DNA of 64,000 bases from assembly GCF_000350105.1 (NCBI RefSeq), contig NZ_CAIY01000005.1, positions 1-64,000 on the forward strand, in the 5' to 3' direction. Below are positions 51,400 through 62,991 of this stretch, one piece after another. The notes beneath the pieces were generated by a model. It saw only the letters and a list, made by a program, of their open reading frames with translations. It ran no database searches and was not told the DNA's origin. This DNA is from Richelia intracellularis HH01 (lineage in GTDB: Bacteria > Cyanobacteriota > Cyanobacteriia > Cyanobacteriales > Nostocaceae). The translations under genes and the position numbers were made by a program. Position 1 is the stretch's first letter, and the number at the start of each line of letters is the position of its first letter.

Positions 51400-52600
51400 T
51401 TACAAAAATATTTTTTGTTTCAGATATTTAGCTATTTTCTTTGCTGCTCTTGTTTATCCCATTCTCTGCACTTCATTTTGGAAAATCAGGTGAAGCTTAT
51501 CAGGGCGATTGCATACATTTTCTGATCGTTGTACTAAAATTACAAAATATCCTAGATATAGGCTTGAAGCTTCCGCAAACCTAAAATTAAATTGTGGACC
51601 TTTACCAGGAATTATAATAGCTGGTTTGCCTGAACTTATAAATTGTTCTGTAGCAGTTCCTGCTATTGTGATGACAAAATCTACCAGGAGTAAACAATCA
51701 TTGTAGGCATGTTTAGTCAAAAATAGTTACTCTTTATTCTGTTTGAACATCAATATATAACCACTTATTTGTATAGGTTTATCAGTATTATGGTAGGAAC
51801 ACCAACCAGAACATCGTAAGTAATGACATAAAATATACAAGTTGAGATTGGACAAGATAGTTGATAAAAACATAATAGTGCGAGAATTATCCGGTCTCAT
51901 TTTTTGCCATTGCAAACTTTTCACTATAGAAGAAACAGTAACCATTATAGTTTCTCAATTGTTATATGCTTCCGGACAACGAGAGTCAGGAAGAAGGGTA
52001 ATAGTTAATAATCAAGGGATGGCCTTATTCTTCTTGTCCTCGGTGAATAAGGGTAAGGAACTTATTCAAAAAGGTTGGCTCTAGATGATCCACCATAGGA
52101 TTGCCTAAATCGAATGCAAGAACTGGCATTTTTGCAAAATTCTGCTTGTTAGAGAATCTATCTATGAGAAATACAGCTTTACCAAGAGGATGATTTATCA
52201 ACCAACGTTGCCGAGGATGATAAATAGAACCGGAAAAGTTTTCCCATCTTGTACCCTTGGTATTACGTTTCAATAGACCTTCCTCATCTCTTACATAGTA
52301 TTCTGATTTCGCTGTACTGATGAAGGTATAGCTGGCACAACTTATCCAGAGAAAAAAAAGGCAACCCGTATTACTAAATTGCTAAAACAGCATATTTTTA
52401 TTTGTTTCGTTTGCAAGCATTTGCCAAACTGTAAATGGCTTTAATTTGAGTTCAGGTGAGTTTTATTAAGCCTCTAAGTATATCCCGAAGGTATATTCTA
52501 CACTGGAGAGATTACAGGAATATCGAGCTCTTGATATTTAATGCATTATCCTACTATAGGTGGTAGTGCAAAGATTATAATTCCTGTAAAATTCGGAACG
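51400..52600 (-). pseudogene. Lipid-A-disaccharide-synthase-related protein, pseudogene
   Basis: Reading down the minus strand, pieces of one protein appear in order: IFALPPIVG-stop-CIKYQELDIPVISPV (about 52480-52580), SYTFISTAKSEYYVRDEEGL (near 52300), KGTRWENFSGSIYHPRQRWL and FDLGNPMVDHLEP (52025-52273), a degraded middle with AYNN and MVTVSSIVKSLQ (near 51930), TKHAYNDCLLLVDFVITIAG then TATEQFISSGKPAIIIPGKG (51570-51720), and FQNEVQRMG-stop-TRAAKKIA to TAA at 51400. This order matches the cyanobacterial LpxB-related glycosyltransferase family. Several frameshifts and stops show it is dead. The 5' boundary is approximate. Confidence 0.85.
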
Positions 52601-54657
52601 AGATCATATATTATCCGTAACTATTACTTAATAAAAGTAGTTGTATGAGAAAATTGATATTTTGTTTTGTGAGATTCTGCCTAAAACAAAATATATCCAT
52701 TGCAAGGGTACAGGTGGGAAGTGAAAAAGATGAGAGAAGAGGATAAATATTTATTTCTTATAATAACTAACCTATTATTGTTTGCATAAGTTTTCATAAC
52801 AATAAGTCATACTAACTATGACTTTTTACTACAAGGATTTAGAGCTAAATTTTAGTAATGAGCCAAGAGGTCTAGGCAAATTTGCTTATCACCCTTACAA
52901 TCATGTCAAGAGTATCAACTATACAAACTAATCTATTAGGACCGATTTTATAGCAGTCTTCAGCAGATTGACAACGTATACATAATTAAAAAGTAAGAAA
53001 ACAATAATTAATATGGGGTATTATCTATTTATTTAAACTTTAAATCTTATTACACAATAAAATTATGCGGCATTTTATAATTGCTATTTTCTAAAAAATC
53101 ATGAGCCTTTTAGTAATATCTCCCAGTAAAATAATTGATAAGAGTTGATAGTATATATAAGGGTAGGAAATAATGGCAAAAAAATCATGTCATTACATAT
53201 ATAAATTATGCTTAGTCAAGATGCAGCAGTACATTTCTGTATTAAGATATTTATGTGTTTATTCTTGGGAGAAATAACTGGAATCTAGATCATAGTTTTA
53301 TTAACTCAACAAAAAACTATTTATTTTCAATTAAAACACCGGCAATATACTTTCACAAAGTTACATTGTTAGAAATTTATGGTGTTAGGTTGTTTATCTG
53401 TACATTCCGAAAAAACATGATTATATAAATTTTTACTTGTCCTGATTTTATCTATTTTTTTGTTATTATATTACCCTGTTTATTAAATATTCTATGATTT
53501 TTGGCTATCCGATGATTATCTATATCAACCTAATTATCAATTTTTTTAGTCAATGTGTTGCAAAATAATAGTTAATATGAATTTATTAATCAGATGCTCA
53601 AAGTATTTACTTAATACTCAGTATTGAACTAAGAGTAACCTATACAAGTAATTAAGAATTTTACAGAAAGATCTTCAAGGCTATCAAAATAAATATCATA
53701 ATATATATATTATGAATTATAAGGAATTATTACAATATACCTGATATAGGAAGATAATTTTGTAAAAATATAAAGTAAAAAAAGTGAATAGCACAGCCTA
53801 TTGAGTATTGGTATATAATCATGAAATTTATTATTAATTGGAGTGAAATAGTTGGATATACTATTCCAAAATATAATCAAAGCAAAGAGATTTTGATTTT
53901 TAGTAAGGTTAACTTCAAAGAAGTTTATAACACAAGTCTCATAACCCTGAAAATATATGAGCAGATTCACTGAGTCCCATTCTGATTGAAAAAGGCTTGA
54001 GGTCTTTGTTAACCGGAAATTCCCACGGTAATATCCTCATAAATAATATTAAGTAAGAGCTAAAAGTACTAAATTTAATCAAGATAATATTAAAATAATA
54101 AGCATTCAATTTTGAATCAATTATGTATAGTTTCTTAAACCCTCATTACATTGAAATAATCAAGTTTTATAAGCGTACTTTATCATAGCCCATGTGGGTA
54201 TTATGATACTTGACTTTTTGAAATATCACTGCTAATAGCTTGTGGAACTCTCATTTATTGACGGTATAGAATATACTTCATAGGTAATGGAGTTTTCAGA
54301 ATTTTAACTTAACCCCTGAGTTATTTTTCAAGAAATAAATCATGCCGGTATTTACCATAAAATAGTTAATAAAGTATTTAGAGATACTTGTAAATATCTG
54401 CCACAAATATGCTTTCATTTCACGCTGGAAAACTTCGTCAAATATGGGGTAGGTATTTTAGTTATTGTGATTTTATAACTAATATTGTGTAGTTACTGTG
54501 GACTTAATTTTGTAAGTTTTAGTAGCTTCAATTGGTAATTAATATAATAACTAGTGTTTGGTTATACAGTATGGTAACCATGATTTTTACTCTATCTCAT
54601 GTCTTAAGAGTCAATAATATATAATTATATGTTAAGCTCTGATATAAAAACTATACT
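52601..54657. other. Intergenic spacer
   Basis: About 2 kb without a supported gene. A plus-strand stretch at about 52840-52935 reads DLELNFSNEPRGLGKFAYHP before a stop, perhaps a remnant. A perfect but wholly AT-type 20-bp palindrome lies at 53696-53715. An 86-codon minus-strand frame at 53710-53970 looks like chance. No glycine-riboswitch-like structure was recognised before gcvT. Confidence 0.4.
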
Positions 54658-55794
54658 GTGGCACATTTAGTAGAAACTACCCAATCTCTTACGCGTACGC
54701 CATTGTTTCCTCTTGCTCAAGAGTTAAAGGCTCGATTTACTTGCTTTGGCACTTGGGAAATGCCTGTGCGATTTGGCAGTATTATCAAAGAACATGAGGC
54801 TGTAAGAAATCATGCAGGAATGTTTGATATTTCACACATGGGTAAGTTTGTATTTCAAGGAAAAAATGTAGTAGATCAGCTGCAGAGATTAGTTCCATCA
54901 GATTTCAGCCGTCTTCAACCAGGAGAATCACAATATAGTGTTTTACTAAATGAGAATGGTGGCATCATTGATGATATTATTTTTTACTACCAAGGCACAA
55001 ATAATAATGGTGATCAGGGAGGGGTATTAATTGTAAACGCTGCCACTACTACCAAGGATCGTACATGGATACTGAAATATATAGGCACTAGTAAAATCGA
55101 GTTTCAAGACATTTCCCAGGATAAGGTATTAATAGCTATTCAAGGGCCAAAAGCCACTGGTATCCTACAGAAATTTGTTTCTGTAGATTTAAACTCTATT
55201 AAGGCCTTTGGACACTTGGGAGCCAGTATATTTAATCAGCCAGCTTTTCTTGCTCGTACTGGTTATACTGGAGAAGATGGTTTTGAAGTTATGATAAATC
55301 CCGAGGCAGGAGTAGAGCTATGGCAAAAGTTGCTCAGCGTGGGAGTAGTTCCCTGTGGACTAGGCGCTAGGGATATTCTGCGCTTGGAAGCATCCATGGC
55401 ACTATATGGGCAAGATATTAATGATAGCACCACCCCATTTGAAGCAGGATTAGGGTGGCTAATTCATCTAGATACTAAAGGTGATTTTATTGGGCGTGAA
55501 GTTTTAGAACAGCAAAAATCTCAGGGTATTACCCATAAATTGGTAGGCCTACAAATGCAAGGACGTAGTATTGCTCGTCATGGATATCCAGTATTATCCT
55601 CAGGAGAAGTTGTTGGAAAAATTACTAGCGGAAATATTTCTCTTACTCTTGGGTATCCTGTAGCTTTAGCCTATTTACCCAAAGATATAGCCCAAGTGGG
55701 GCAGCAGTTAGAGGTGGAAATCCGCAGTAAATACTATCCAGCAGTAGTTGTCAAAAAGCCATTCTATCGATCTACAAGCCGCCTGACTAGCTAA
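54658..55794 (+). CDS. gcvT: Glycine cleavage system T protein (aminomethyltransferase)
   Basis: A 378-aa folate-dependent aminomethyltransferase that releases ammonia and forms 5,10-methylene-THF from the aminomethyl group on the H protein. Start is GTG 54658. The N-terminal CFGTWEMPVRFGSIIKEHEA and HAGMFDISHMGKFVFQG, then PSDFSRLQPGESQYSVLLNE and the folate-site GYTGEDGFEVMI and GARDILRLEASMALYGQDI, are standard. It is the first gene of gcvT-gcvH-gcvP, all on plus. It is intact, and in cyanobacteria the system works in photorespiratory glycine turnover and one-carbon supply. Confidence 0.96.
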   Translation: MAHLVETTQSLTRTPLFPLAQELKARFTCFGTWEMPVRFGSIIKEHEAVRNHAGMFDISHMGKFVFQGKNVVDQLQRLVPSDFSRLQPGESQYSVLLNENGGIIDDIIFYYQGTNNNGDQGGVLIVNAATTTKDRTWILKYIGTSKIEFQDISQDKVLIAIQGPKATGILQKFVSVDLNSIKAFGHLGASIFNQPAFLARTGYTGEDGFEVMINPEAGVELWQKLLSVGVVPCGLGARDILRLEASMALYGQDINDSTTPFEAGLGWLIHLDTKGDFIGREVLEQQKSQGITHKLVGLQMQGRSIARHGYPVLSSGEVVGKITSGNISLTLGYPVALAYLPKDIAQVGQQLEVEIRSKYYPAVVVKKPFYRSTSRLTS

Positions 55795-55899
55795 TAATAT
55801 CTAAAACTTCTACAGAAATCTACCGGTTTAGCATCATTTTGATCTCCTTCACCTAGGAGATATTTAAATTAATTGTTTTGTCTTGAAAAGGTAAGTAAT

Positions 55900-56286
55900 A
55901 TGTCAAATTATCCTCAATATTTAAAATATCTGGACACTCATGAATATATACGTTTAGATGGGGACATTGCTACTATTGGTGTTACTGCTTTTGCAGTGGA
56001 GCAATTGGGAGATATTGTCTTTTTAGAATTACCAGAAGTTAATGTTTCTGTGAGTAATAAGGAAAGTTTTGGTTCTATCGAATCGGTTAAAGCTGTGGAA
56101 GATTTGAAATCTCCTGTAACTGGTGTTGTGGTTGAACGCAATGATGCCTTAATGAATTCACCAGAGAAAATTGCAGAAGATCCTTATGGAGAAGGATGGT
56201 TGATTAAGGTGAAGGTGAGTGACCTCAGTGAAATAAATGATGCTATGAATGCAGCAGATTATAGCGCTAAGGTTGAGGGAGAGTGA
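55900..56286 (+). CDS. gcvH: Glycine cleavage system H protein
   Basis: Start at ATG 55900, preceded by AAAAGGTAAG; an upstream TTG frame from 55873 is not needed. The 128-aa lipoyl carrier shuttles the aminomethyl intermediate between P, T and L proteins. The lipoylated Lys is in [20 protein letters not shown] (ESVKA), and [20 protein letters not shown] and [15 protein letters not shown] are the usual flanks. It lies 105 bp after gcvT and about 170 bp before gcvP. Confidence 0.96.
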   Translation: MSNYPQYLKYLDTHEYIRLDGDIATIGVTAFAVEQLGDIVFLELPEVNVSVSNKESFGSIESVKAVEDLKSPVTGVVVERNDALMNSPEKIAEDPYGEGWLIKVKVSDLSEINDAMNAADYSAKVEGE

Positions 56287-56456
56287 AAGAAGAGACAAAT
56301 TCAACTGAATGGATATGGACAAAAAGTTTGCCTTCTTGTATTAAGCACTTATTAATTCCTCTCTAAATAAAAAGGACATGGACAAATCATCGTATAGGAA
56401 AACCCCAAATTTATTTGTTGCAAAATATTAAATAGTCGTATTTGGAGAGTAACTTA

Positions 56457-59363
56457 GTGGCATCGCAAGCTCTTTATCCTGAGTGCAGCAGTAGTCAGTC
56501 TACAGATGGTAATTTTAGTGCACAAAGTTTGACCTTTAAACAACGTCATATTGGCCCTGATTCCCATTATGTTAAGAAAATGCTGGGTGTTTTGGAGGTG
56601 AAAACTTTGGATGACTTGATCGACAAAGTTATACCGCCAAACATTCGGTTGAATCGTTTTTTACAATTACCCACAGCGTTAAGTGAGTATGCAGCATTAG
56701 GAAATTTAAAAAATATAGCTGCCCAGAATCAGGTATTTCGTTCATTTATTGGGATGGGATATTACCAATGTATTATCCCCGCAGTTATTCAGCGTAATAT
56801 TTTGGAAAATCCTGGTTGGTATACTGCATATACACCCTATCAACCAGAGATTGCCCAAGGCAGACTAGAGGCTTTATTGAATTTCCAAACTATGATTATT
56901 GATTTAACTGGTTTGGAAATTGCTAATGCTTCCTTACTAGATGAAGGGACAGCAGCAGCAGAAGCTATGAACATGAGTTATGGTGCAACTAAACATAAAA
57001 CTCATAATTTCTTTGTCTCCCAAGATTGTCATCCCCAAACTATTGACGTATTACAAACTCGTGCCAGACCTTTAGGGATTAACATTATAATTGGCAATCA
57101 TATTACTTTTGATTTTTCACAGCCGATATTTGGTGCAGTCTTACAATATCCCGCCAGTGATGGCTCTATTTATAAGTACCATGTTTTTATTGAGCAAGCC
57201 CATGCTGAAGGTGCATTAGTAACGGTAGCAGCCGACCCTCTGAGTTTAACTTTGTTGGAGCCTCCTGGTGAATTCGGTGCAGATATTGCTGTGGGAAGTA
57301 CCCAACGTTTTGGTTCTCCTATGGGCTATGGTGGACCCCATGCTGGTTATTTTGCTACCAAGGAAAAGTATAAACGTCAGGTTCCAGGGAGGGTCGTGGG
57401 GGTATCAAAAGATACTCATGGGAATATCGCATATCGCCTATCGTTACAAACACGAGAACAACACATTCGCCGAGAGAAAGCCACCAGTAACATTTGTACA
57501 GCTCAAGTACTATTGGCAGTTATTGCAAGCATGTATGCTGTATATCATGGTGCTGCTGGATTAAAAGTGATCGCATTAGAAATTCACCAACATACTGTTA
57601 CCCTGGCAGAAGGTTTAAAGCAACTTGGTTACAATATAACCAACAAGTACTTTTTTGATACTCTGAGAGTAGATTTAGGACCCCGTAGTGTAAAAGATAT
57701 TCTGGCAGCTTGCAAACTCAAGAAAATTAACCTCCGACTTTTTAGTGATAGTAGTGTGGGTATTTCTTTGGATGAAACCACTACTATCAAGGATATAGAA
57801 GACTTGCTTGGTATTTTTGCTGGTAATTCTCACACTCCTAGCAGAAAACTTTTACCCCCACAATTACCATTAGAGATATCCCGTACCAGTAACTATCTTA
57901 CCCACCCTGTATTTAATAGTTACCATTCGGAAACTGAGTTGCTACGCTACTTGCATAAACTAGAATTAAAAGACTTGTCCCTGACAACATCTATGATTCC
58001 CTTGGGTTCCTGCACTATGAAACTCAACGCCACATCGGAAATGATGCCTGTAACCTGGCCAGAATTCAGTAATATTCACCCCTTTGCACCCCAATCCCAA
58101 ACTAAGGGCTATCAAGTCATTTTCCAGCAGCTGGAAAACTGGTTGGCAGAAATTACGGGACTTGCCGGAGTTTCTTTGCAACCCAATGCTGGTTCCCAAG
58201 GAGAATACGCCGGATTACTTGTGATTCGGAAATATAATGAGAGTAGAAGAGAAGGACACCGTAATATATGTTTGATACCCACTTCTGCCCATGGAACCAA
58301 CCCTGCTAGTGCAGTCATGTGTGGTATGAAGGTGGTTCCTGTTGCATGTGATAATGGAGGAAATATTGATATAGACGACTTGAAAGCCAAAGCAGAAAAG
58401 CATAGCAGGGAGCTTGCAGCGTTGATGGTAACTTATCCTTCGACCCATGGTGTATTTGAAGTAGCCATTCAAGAGATATGTGGCGTTATTCACGATCATG
58501 GTGGACAAGTCTACATGGATGGGGCAAATATGAATGCCCAAGTGGGACTTTGCCGTCCGGGGGATATTGGTGCTGATGTATGTCATCTGAACTTACATAA
58601 AACCTTTTGTATCCCCCATGGTGGAGGTGGTCCGGGAATGGGACCAATTGGGGTTGCAATTCACCTTAAGCCATTCCTACCCGGACATTCTATAGTGGAG
58701 ATAGGTGATGAACTTAGTATGGGTACAGTATCTTCTGCACCTTGGGGTAGTTCTAGTATCCTATTAATTTCCTGGATGTATATTGTTATGATGGGTGCAG
58801 ATGGCTTGACTGATGCAACAAAAGTTGCAATTCTTAATGCTAACTATATTGCGAAGCGTCTAGAAAGCTACTACCCCGTTTTATATAAAGGTACTAATGG
58901 TCTAGTGGCTCATGAATGTATCTTAGATCTTAGAAGCTTTAAAAAATCTGCTGGAGTAGAAATTGATGATGTTGCAAAAAGATTAATGGATTTTGGGTTT
59001 CATGCTCCCACTGTTTCCTGGCCGGTAGCAGGTACCATAATGGTAGAACCAACAGAAAGCGAATCCTTGCCAGAGTTAGAGCGTTTCTGTGAAGCAATGA
59101 TTACTATTCGCAAAGAAATATCTGAAATTGAATCTGGCAAAGTTGATGTTGAAGATAATTTACTCAAGAATGCACCTCATACTGCAACTAATTTGTTAAC
59201 GGCAAAGTGGAATCACCCATATTCCCGTGAACAAGCAGCATATCCTCTGCCTTGGGTTAAGAATAATAAATTTTGGCCTGCTGTGGGAAGGGTAAATGCA
59301 GCTTTTGGGGATAGGAACTTTATTTGTTCTTGCATACCGATGGAAACATATTCTCAGGAATAA
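56457..59363 (+). CDS. gcvP: Glycine dehydrogenase (decarboxylating), P protein
   Basis: I choose GTG 56457, because GGAGAG lies about eight bases upstream; this gives 968 aa, whereas a TTG at 56442 would add five residues and overlap that site. The PLP enzyme decarboxylates glycine and passes the aminomethyl group to GcvH. The PLP-Lys is in [20 protein letters not shown]. Other blocks are [37 protein letters not shown] and [20 protein letters not shown]. It is full-length single-chain type, as in cyanobacteria. A terminator follows at 59415. Confidence 0.96.
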   Translation: MASQALYPECSSSQSTDGNFSAQSLTFKQRHIGPDSHYVKKMLGVLEVKTLDDLIDKVIPPNIRLNRFLQLPTALSEYAALGNLKNIAAQNQVFRSFIGMGYYQCIIPAVIQRNILENPGWYTAYTPYQPEIAQGRLEALLNFQTMIIDLTGLEIANASLLDEGTAAAEAMNMSYGATKHKTHNFFVSQDCHPQTIDVLQTRARPLGINIIIGNHITFDFSQPIFGAVLQYPASDGSIYKYHVFIEQAHAEGALVTVAADPLSLTLLEPPGEFGADIAVGSTQRFGSPMGYGGPHAGYFATKEKYKRQVPGRVVGVSKDTHGNIAYRLSLQTREQHIRREKATSNICTAQVLLAVIASMYAVYHGAAGLKVIALEIHQHTVTLAEGLKQLGYNITNKYFFDTLRVDLGPRSVKDILAACKLKKINLRLFSDSSVGISLDETTTIKDIEDLLGIFAGNSHTPSRKLLPPQLPLEISRTSNYLTHPVFNSYHSETELLRYLHKLELKDLSLTTSMIPLGSCTMKLNATSEMMPVTWPEFSNIHPFAPQSQTKGYQVIFQQLENWLAEITGLAGVSLQPNAGSQGEYAGLLVIRKYNESRREGHRNICLIPTSAHGTNPASAVMCGMKVVPVACDNGGNIDIDDLKAKAEKHSRELAALMVTYPSTHGVFEVAIQEICGVIHDHGGQVYMDGANMNAQVGLCRPGDIGADVCHLNLHKTFCIPHGGGGPGMGPIGVAIHLKPFLPGHSIVEIGDELSMGTVSSAPWGSSSILLISWMYIVMMGADGLTDATKVAILNANYIAKRLESYYPVLYKGTNGLVAHECILDLRSFKKSAGVEIDDVAKRLMDFGFHAPTVSWPVAGTIMVEPTESESLPELERFCEAMITIRKEISEIESGKVDVEDNLLKNAPHTATNLLTAKWNHPYSREQAAYPLPWVKNNKFWPAVGRVNAAFGDRNFICSCIPMETYSQE

Positions 59364-59414
59364 ATTATCAAGTATAAATTACTAATAGGAAGCAGTTGAG
59401 TAATATACAACTAC

Positions 59415-59447
59415 AAATGCACGTTGGTAATATCGGCGTGTATTTTT
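59415..59447 (+). terminator. Rho-independent terminator after gcvP
   Basis: AAATGCACG (59415-59423) pairs with CGTGTATTT (59437-59445) with one G-T pair, followed by T-rich sequence. It lies 51 bp beyond the gcvP stop codon and ends the gcv group. Confidence 0.7.
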
Positions 59448-59529
59448 GTTATTGTCCTTAGCTTGCGTTGGTAATTTTTCATCAGGCTATAAAATACTAT
59501 ACAAAATTTGGTATGCAATTTCAATCAGG

Positions 59530-59573
59530 TTTTTATCTCAACATTAATATGATTATTAATGTTGAGATAAAAA
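59530..59573. terminator. Second hairpin downstream of gcvP
   Basis: A perfect 19-bp stem (TTTTTATCTCAACATTAAT at 59530-59548 and its inverse at 59555-59573) with a 6-base loop. It could be a backup terminator for gcvP or a bidirectional terminator. The ends are T5 and A5. Confidence 0.65.
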
Positions 59574-59835
59574 GTAAGAATTTATGAAATCTTATATTTT
59601 TATATTATTAAACAGGGCTGAAAAAAATATATATATCAATAAAGTTGCTATAATTTTCAGCGGATATTTAACTATGAGAAATAAGTCTCATATTGATATT
59701 CTCATCAGTATAGTTTTGAGAAATCAGGGAAAACATAAAGTTACTTAACAGATAGAAACAGTGCCAAGTCTAAAACGAATGATGTGTTTATAGGGTAACA
59801 TCCTAACTGTGCAAACTTTCTTGAGGATTATAATT

Positions 59836-60579
59836 ATGGGTGCAACACTCAAAATTAAACATTATTTTCTATGTATCAATTTTTCATGATTGGCTTATAG
59901 TATTATCCTGGCCTTTTCACAGCTATTTTTATTTTTGACTTCATCTAATCTGGCAGTGGGTATTGCTGCCAGATTAGATGATTGGCATTTCTCTCCTGAC
60001 AGGTTACAATTAAAACTTAATTTATTAGGAGATACTCAACCTCGGCACTTTTCTTTAAAAAAAACCAAATAGGATTGTTATTGATTTACCTAATACCAAA
60101 TTGGGTTGTGTTCCTAATAAACAGGAATTCTCTGGAGCTATCAAAAGCATACGTCTCTCTCAATTTAATGCAGATGTCACTCGTGTTGTTTTAGATATCA
60201 AGCCGGGCAATATATTAAATGCAAATCAATTGCAATTACAATCCTTTACCTGGAAAGGTGAAAATATTTGGGTATTACATCCTAGCAAGAGTTTAGATTA
60301 TAACAAGGGTTCTGCTGACTTTTATGCTCAGGTAGGAAATAATAAAATAATCAAGATGAAGGAATTACAAATTCCCACATCGTATCTATACTCAAATGAT
60401 AATAGTATTTATCCTAATAATCAATCAATACTTTGAATCGTTCAACTAATAGTTATCTTCCTATTCCCATCAATCTTAAAAGACCAGACCAGTTAGTTGT
60501 GCTACCCTTGAATAGTAATAATGAAATCCAACTTTTATTCCCCTTTAATTCGATTAAACCTCCATCAGTGATTAGATAA
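59836..60579 (+). pseudogene. AMIN-domain envelope protein, pseudogene
   Basis: From ATG 59836 the frame reads MGATLKIKHYFLCINFS, an in-frame TGA at 59887, then a signal-like helix AYSIILAFSQLFLFLTSS and LDDWHFSPDRLQLKLNLLGD. At an A8 run (60057-60064) the frame is lost; deleting one A gives KKPNRIVIDLPNTKLGCVPN, joining the second part with IKSIRLSQFNADVTRVVLDI. A further one-base shift near 60420 leads to STNSYLPIPINLKRPDQLVV and TAA at 60579. AMIN domains (here about 40-140) bind peptidoglycan and are found in AmiC amidases and secretins. No amidase domain follows. With one stop and two shifts it is very likely dead. Confidence 0.8.
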
Positions 60580-61682
60580 TTAGTCAGGTGTTGTTAAAAT
60601 ATTCTACTTAATTAATAAATTGGTTTTTTCTGAACCTAATTAACCTCAGTATCAACAGAAAATTCTTTATTAGTAAATGATTATTTTGTAATCTACTTAT
60701 ACCAGTACTCTTGGCTTTTATTGATGCAGGTATTGACTTTATCTCAATAATTAAGGCATTTGGTTACTTGCTTTAACTTACCTTAACCAAAAACTAATTA
60801 TTAGAAAGTAATTGATAGTAATAAGTTTTTACTTTTATAAATAAATTATTACCCTCTTTAAAAATACCCCATTGATTGAAAACTGCCACTGACTTTTATA
60901 TATATGATTGATTTAATCATTATTAGCTTTAGACTATGGGTAATTAATAATCAATCATGTTTAGATTTACCTAATAAGAAGGTGCTTAAAACCCGGATAT
61001 TTTATGAAAAAGTACTCTCATTGTAGCAAGCAAACACTAGTTTAGTGTTATGAACTATATGGGCAAGTATTATAGCTCACAAGACTAAACACATTATATT
61101 TCATGAACCAATTTTTACATCTCGCCATAACATAGATTTTACCTTAAGACTATCTGCAATTATAGGTTATATAAATAGGCATAGCAAAACTTGATTGTCT
61201 CATTTATAATAGTTGAATTATTAAAGTATGTTGATGGAAATTCAGGATATTAATTTGAGTGATGGTAATAATATCAAATAATATAAATAACTTATAACTG
61301 TAACAAACTCAGGTATTTATACTACAAATTATACTTGGTCATATCAGGTGATATGGGAATTACTTAGGAAAGAAGTAAACTATCAAACCAATTAGAATAT
61401 CTTAGCAATAACCTTACTTAACAACCATTAGAGTTGATAACAAATTGGGTGGAATAACTTTCATACAATGAGTAGAAGATTTATGCTGTTGTATAATCTA
61501 AGTAATTTTGACTATTTTTTTTGTTATTTTATGAAATATTAGCAATTAGTCTCGGAATGTTAATCTAGACTGTGATACTCTATGCAGTAAGAAACTTTTA
61601 TTAGTATAAAATAACCTCAACATTTTACAGAAAAAGAGTTCTAAGCTACTCATCAACAACTACTCAAAACTCTTTCTATAAA
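60580..61682. other. Intergenic spacer
   Basis: About 1.1 kb of AT-rich DNA between the AMIN pseudogene and the DUF3172 gene. Nothing supported was found. Confidence 0.5.
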
Positions 61683-62225
61683 TTAGAATCTTTCTGTTTC
61701 TGTTGGTGGAGTAACTGCACCCTCTGGGGTACTAAATAAGTTTTTAGCAGCATCATTTTGGTAAATACAACTGATATTTACATCTTTGCTATCTAAACTT
61801 CCTGTAAATCCAAAAGTATTGAGACGATTTTTGCAGTTTCTTACCTGGGTTGATGTAACTAAATTTTTATTCTCTAATATCTGCCAGTTGTTAGTCCGGA
61901 GAACACATCCAGGGCGCATAGTCGATTGGGAAACATAGACATTAAAAGGGTTAAAAGTAAGAAAAACCCTAGTATCCATAACTACTGCACTGGCTCCATA
62001 TTGCACACATATTTCCGGATTAGGTGCTTTTGTATCAATATATTCGCGAGAAGCTACATTTGATGGTGAAAAAGTAGTGTTAGAATTTAAAGCAATACCA
62101 ATCCCAACACCCAAAATCAATACTCCAGCTAAAAGCGCTATAGTTGTTATATTGAATTTAGGGGACTGATTACCAAAAGACTTACGGAAATTAGCTGTCA
62201 TGCTATCAGGGGGTTTGCGTCTCAT
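61683..62225 (-). CDS. DUF3172 membrane-anchored protein
   Basis: A 180-aa protein of a cyanobacterial family of unknown function. One membrane helix (about 27-46, ITTIALLAGVLILGVGIGIA) anchors it. The soluble part has ASREYIDTKAPNPEICVQYG, SAVVMDTRVFLTFNPFNVYV, SQSTMRPGCVLRTNNWQILE and the C-terminal GAVTPPTETERF, all strongly conserved in the family as I know it. Four Cys are present and may be structural. The ATG start is clear. Confidence 0.88.
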   Translation of the reverse strand: MRRKPPDSMTANFRKSFGNQSPKFNITTIALLAGVLILGVGIGIALNSNTTFSPSNVASREYIDTKAPNPEICVQYGASAVVMDTRVFLTFNPFNVYVSQSTMRPGCVLRTNNWQILENKNLVTSTQVRNCKNRLNTFGFTGSLDSKDVNISCIYQNDAAKNLFSTPEGAVTPPTETERF

Positions 62226-62489
62226 AATCTCTGTGCAAATGTTTGCAGTAGTAATAATAAAATTTTTGTACTTTTGTTACTATGTTATGCCGATTTCTGA
62301 ACAGAATAATTTGGAATATATAAATGACGTGATTTGGCTGAAGGTAAAGCTGAAGGTAAATAATAATGGTTGAATCAGCATCACCAATTATATTAGATTT
62401 ATTTAGCAATGACCTAGAATTACAGTTAAAATCCTGCTGCTTTATCTGTCTGATTAAGTTTTTTATATGATGCCATCAAAGAAAAGTAC

Positions 62490-62507
62490 TATCACCCTGT
62501 GGTGATA
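62490..62507. repeat. Short hairpin
   Basis: TATCACC-CTGT-GGTGATA, a 7-bp perfect stem with a 4-base loop, immediately before the broken small gene at 62509. It could be a leader hairpin. Confidence 0.45.
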
Positions 62508-62508
62508 A

Positions 62509-62765
62509 ATATGGAGTACCTCCTTTTGGGAATTCGCTCCTAAATTTTATGCCCTTTTAAAAAAAACTTTGGTGTGGAAAATAATGTACAGGTTTTTTGG
62601 ATAGTAATAGAAGATCACCAAAAAGACTCGGGCTTATTACCTATATCGGCCGTACTTCTCCCAAAGCCTGATAGGTATTTTACATTATTTTCATTTAAAG
62701 ACCAACATACCAACTTTATCGAGTCTTTAGTAAACTCAATTAATAAAATTCATTCTAATAAATAG
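62509..62765 (+). pseudogene. Broken small gene with A8 frameshift, unknown family
   Basis: Plus-strand text WSTSFWEFAPKFYALLKK runs to an A8 tract (62559-62566). Adding one A gives KKNFGVENNVQVFWIVIEDH, then KDSGLLPISAVLLPKPDRYF and FSFKDQHTNFIESLVNSINK to TAG at 62765. The sequence is protein-like throughout. No start codon is seen in the first frame; ATG at 62511 lies in another frame, so an additional lesion may be present. A GTG at 62574 would allow a 63-aa product from the second part. I do not recognise the family. Confidence 0.5.
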
Positions 62766-62991
62766 GGAGTTCCTTAGAAAATATTTTCAACCAAAACCAT
62801 TATGTGAGTGCCTGTTGCTGTAGATTAATGAACGAGACTAATGGGTTGAACCACAGATACTATTATTGATAGTCTTAATAGTCAGAAACTAATATGCAAA
62901 TGCTATTACTGGGTAATATCGCCATGGCTAAGAACAAACCTATCACTGATTCCAGACTAAGGAGTGAAAAGGTGTTATTCAATAACAAAAA

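Noticed and set aside
51842-52084. 80-codon plus-strand frame
   Set aside because: It overlaps the LpxB-related pseudogene, whose minus-strand fragments match a known family in order.
53710-53970. 86-codon minus-strand frame
   Set aside because: AT-driven aromatic and Ile/Asn-rich text without start signal, typical of chance frames here.
54400-54657. Possible glycine riboswitch before gcvT
   Set aside because: I could not recognise the paired aptamer helices or conserved core; the leader is plain AT-rich sequence.
58112-58586. Overlapping minus-strand frames inside gcvP
   Set aside because: They are antisense shadows of the well-conserved gcvP frame and have no family features.
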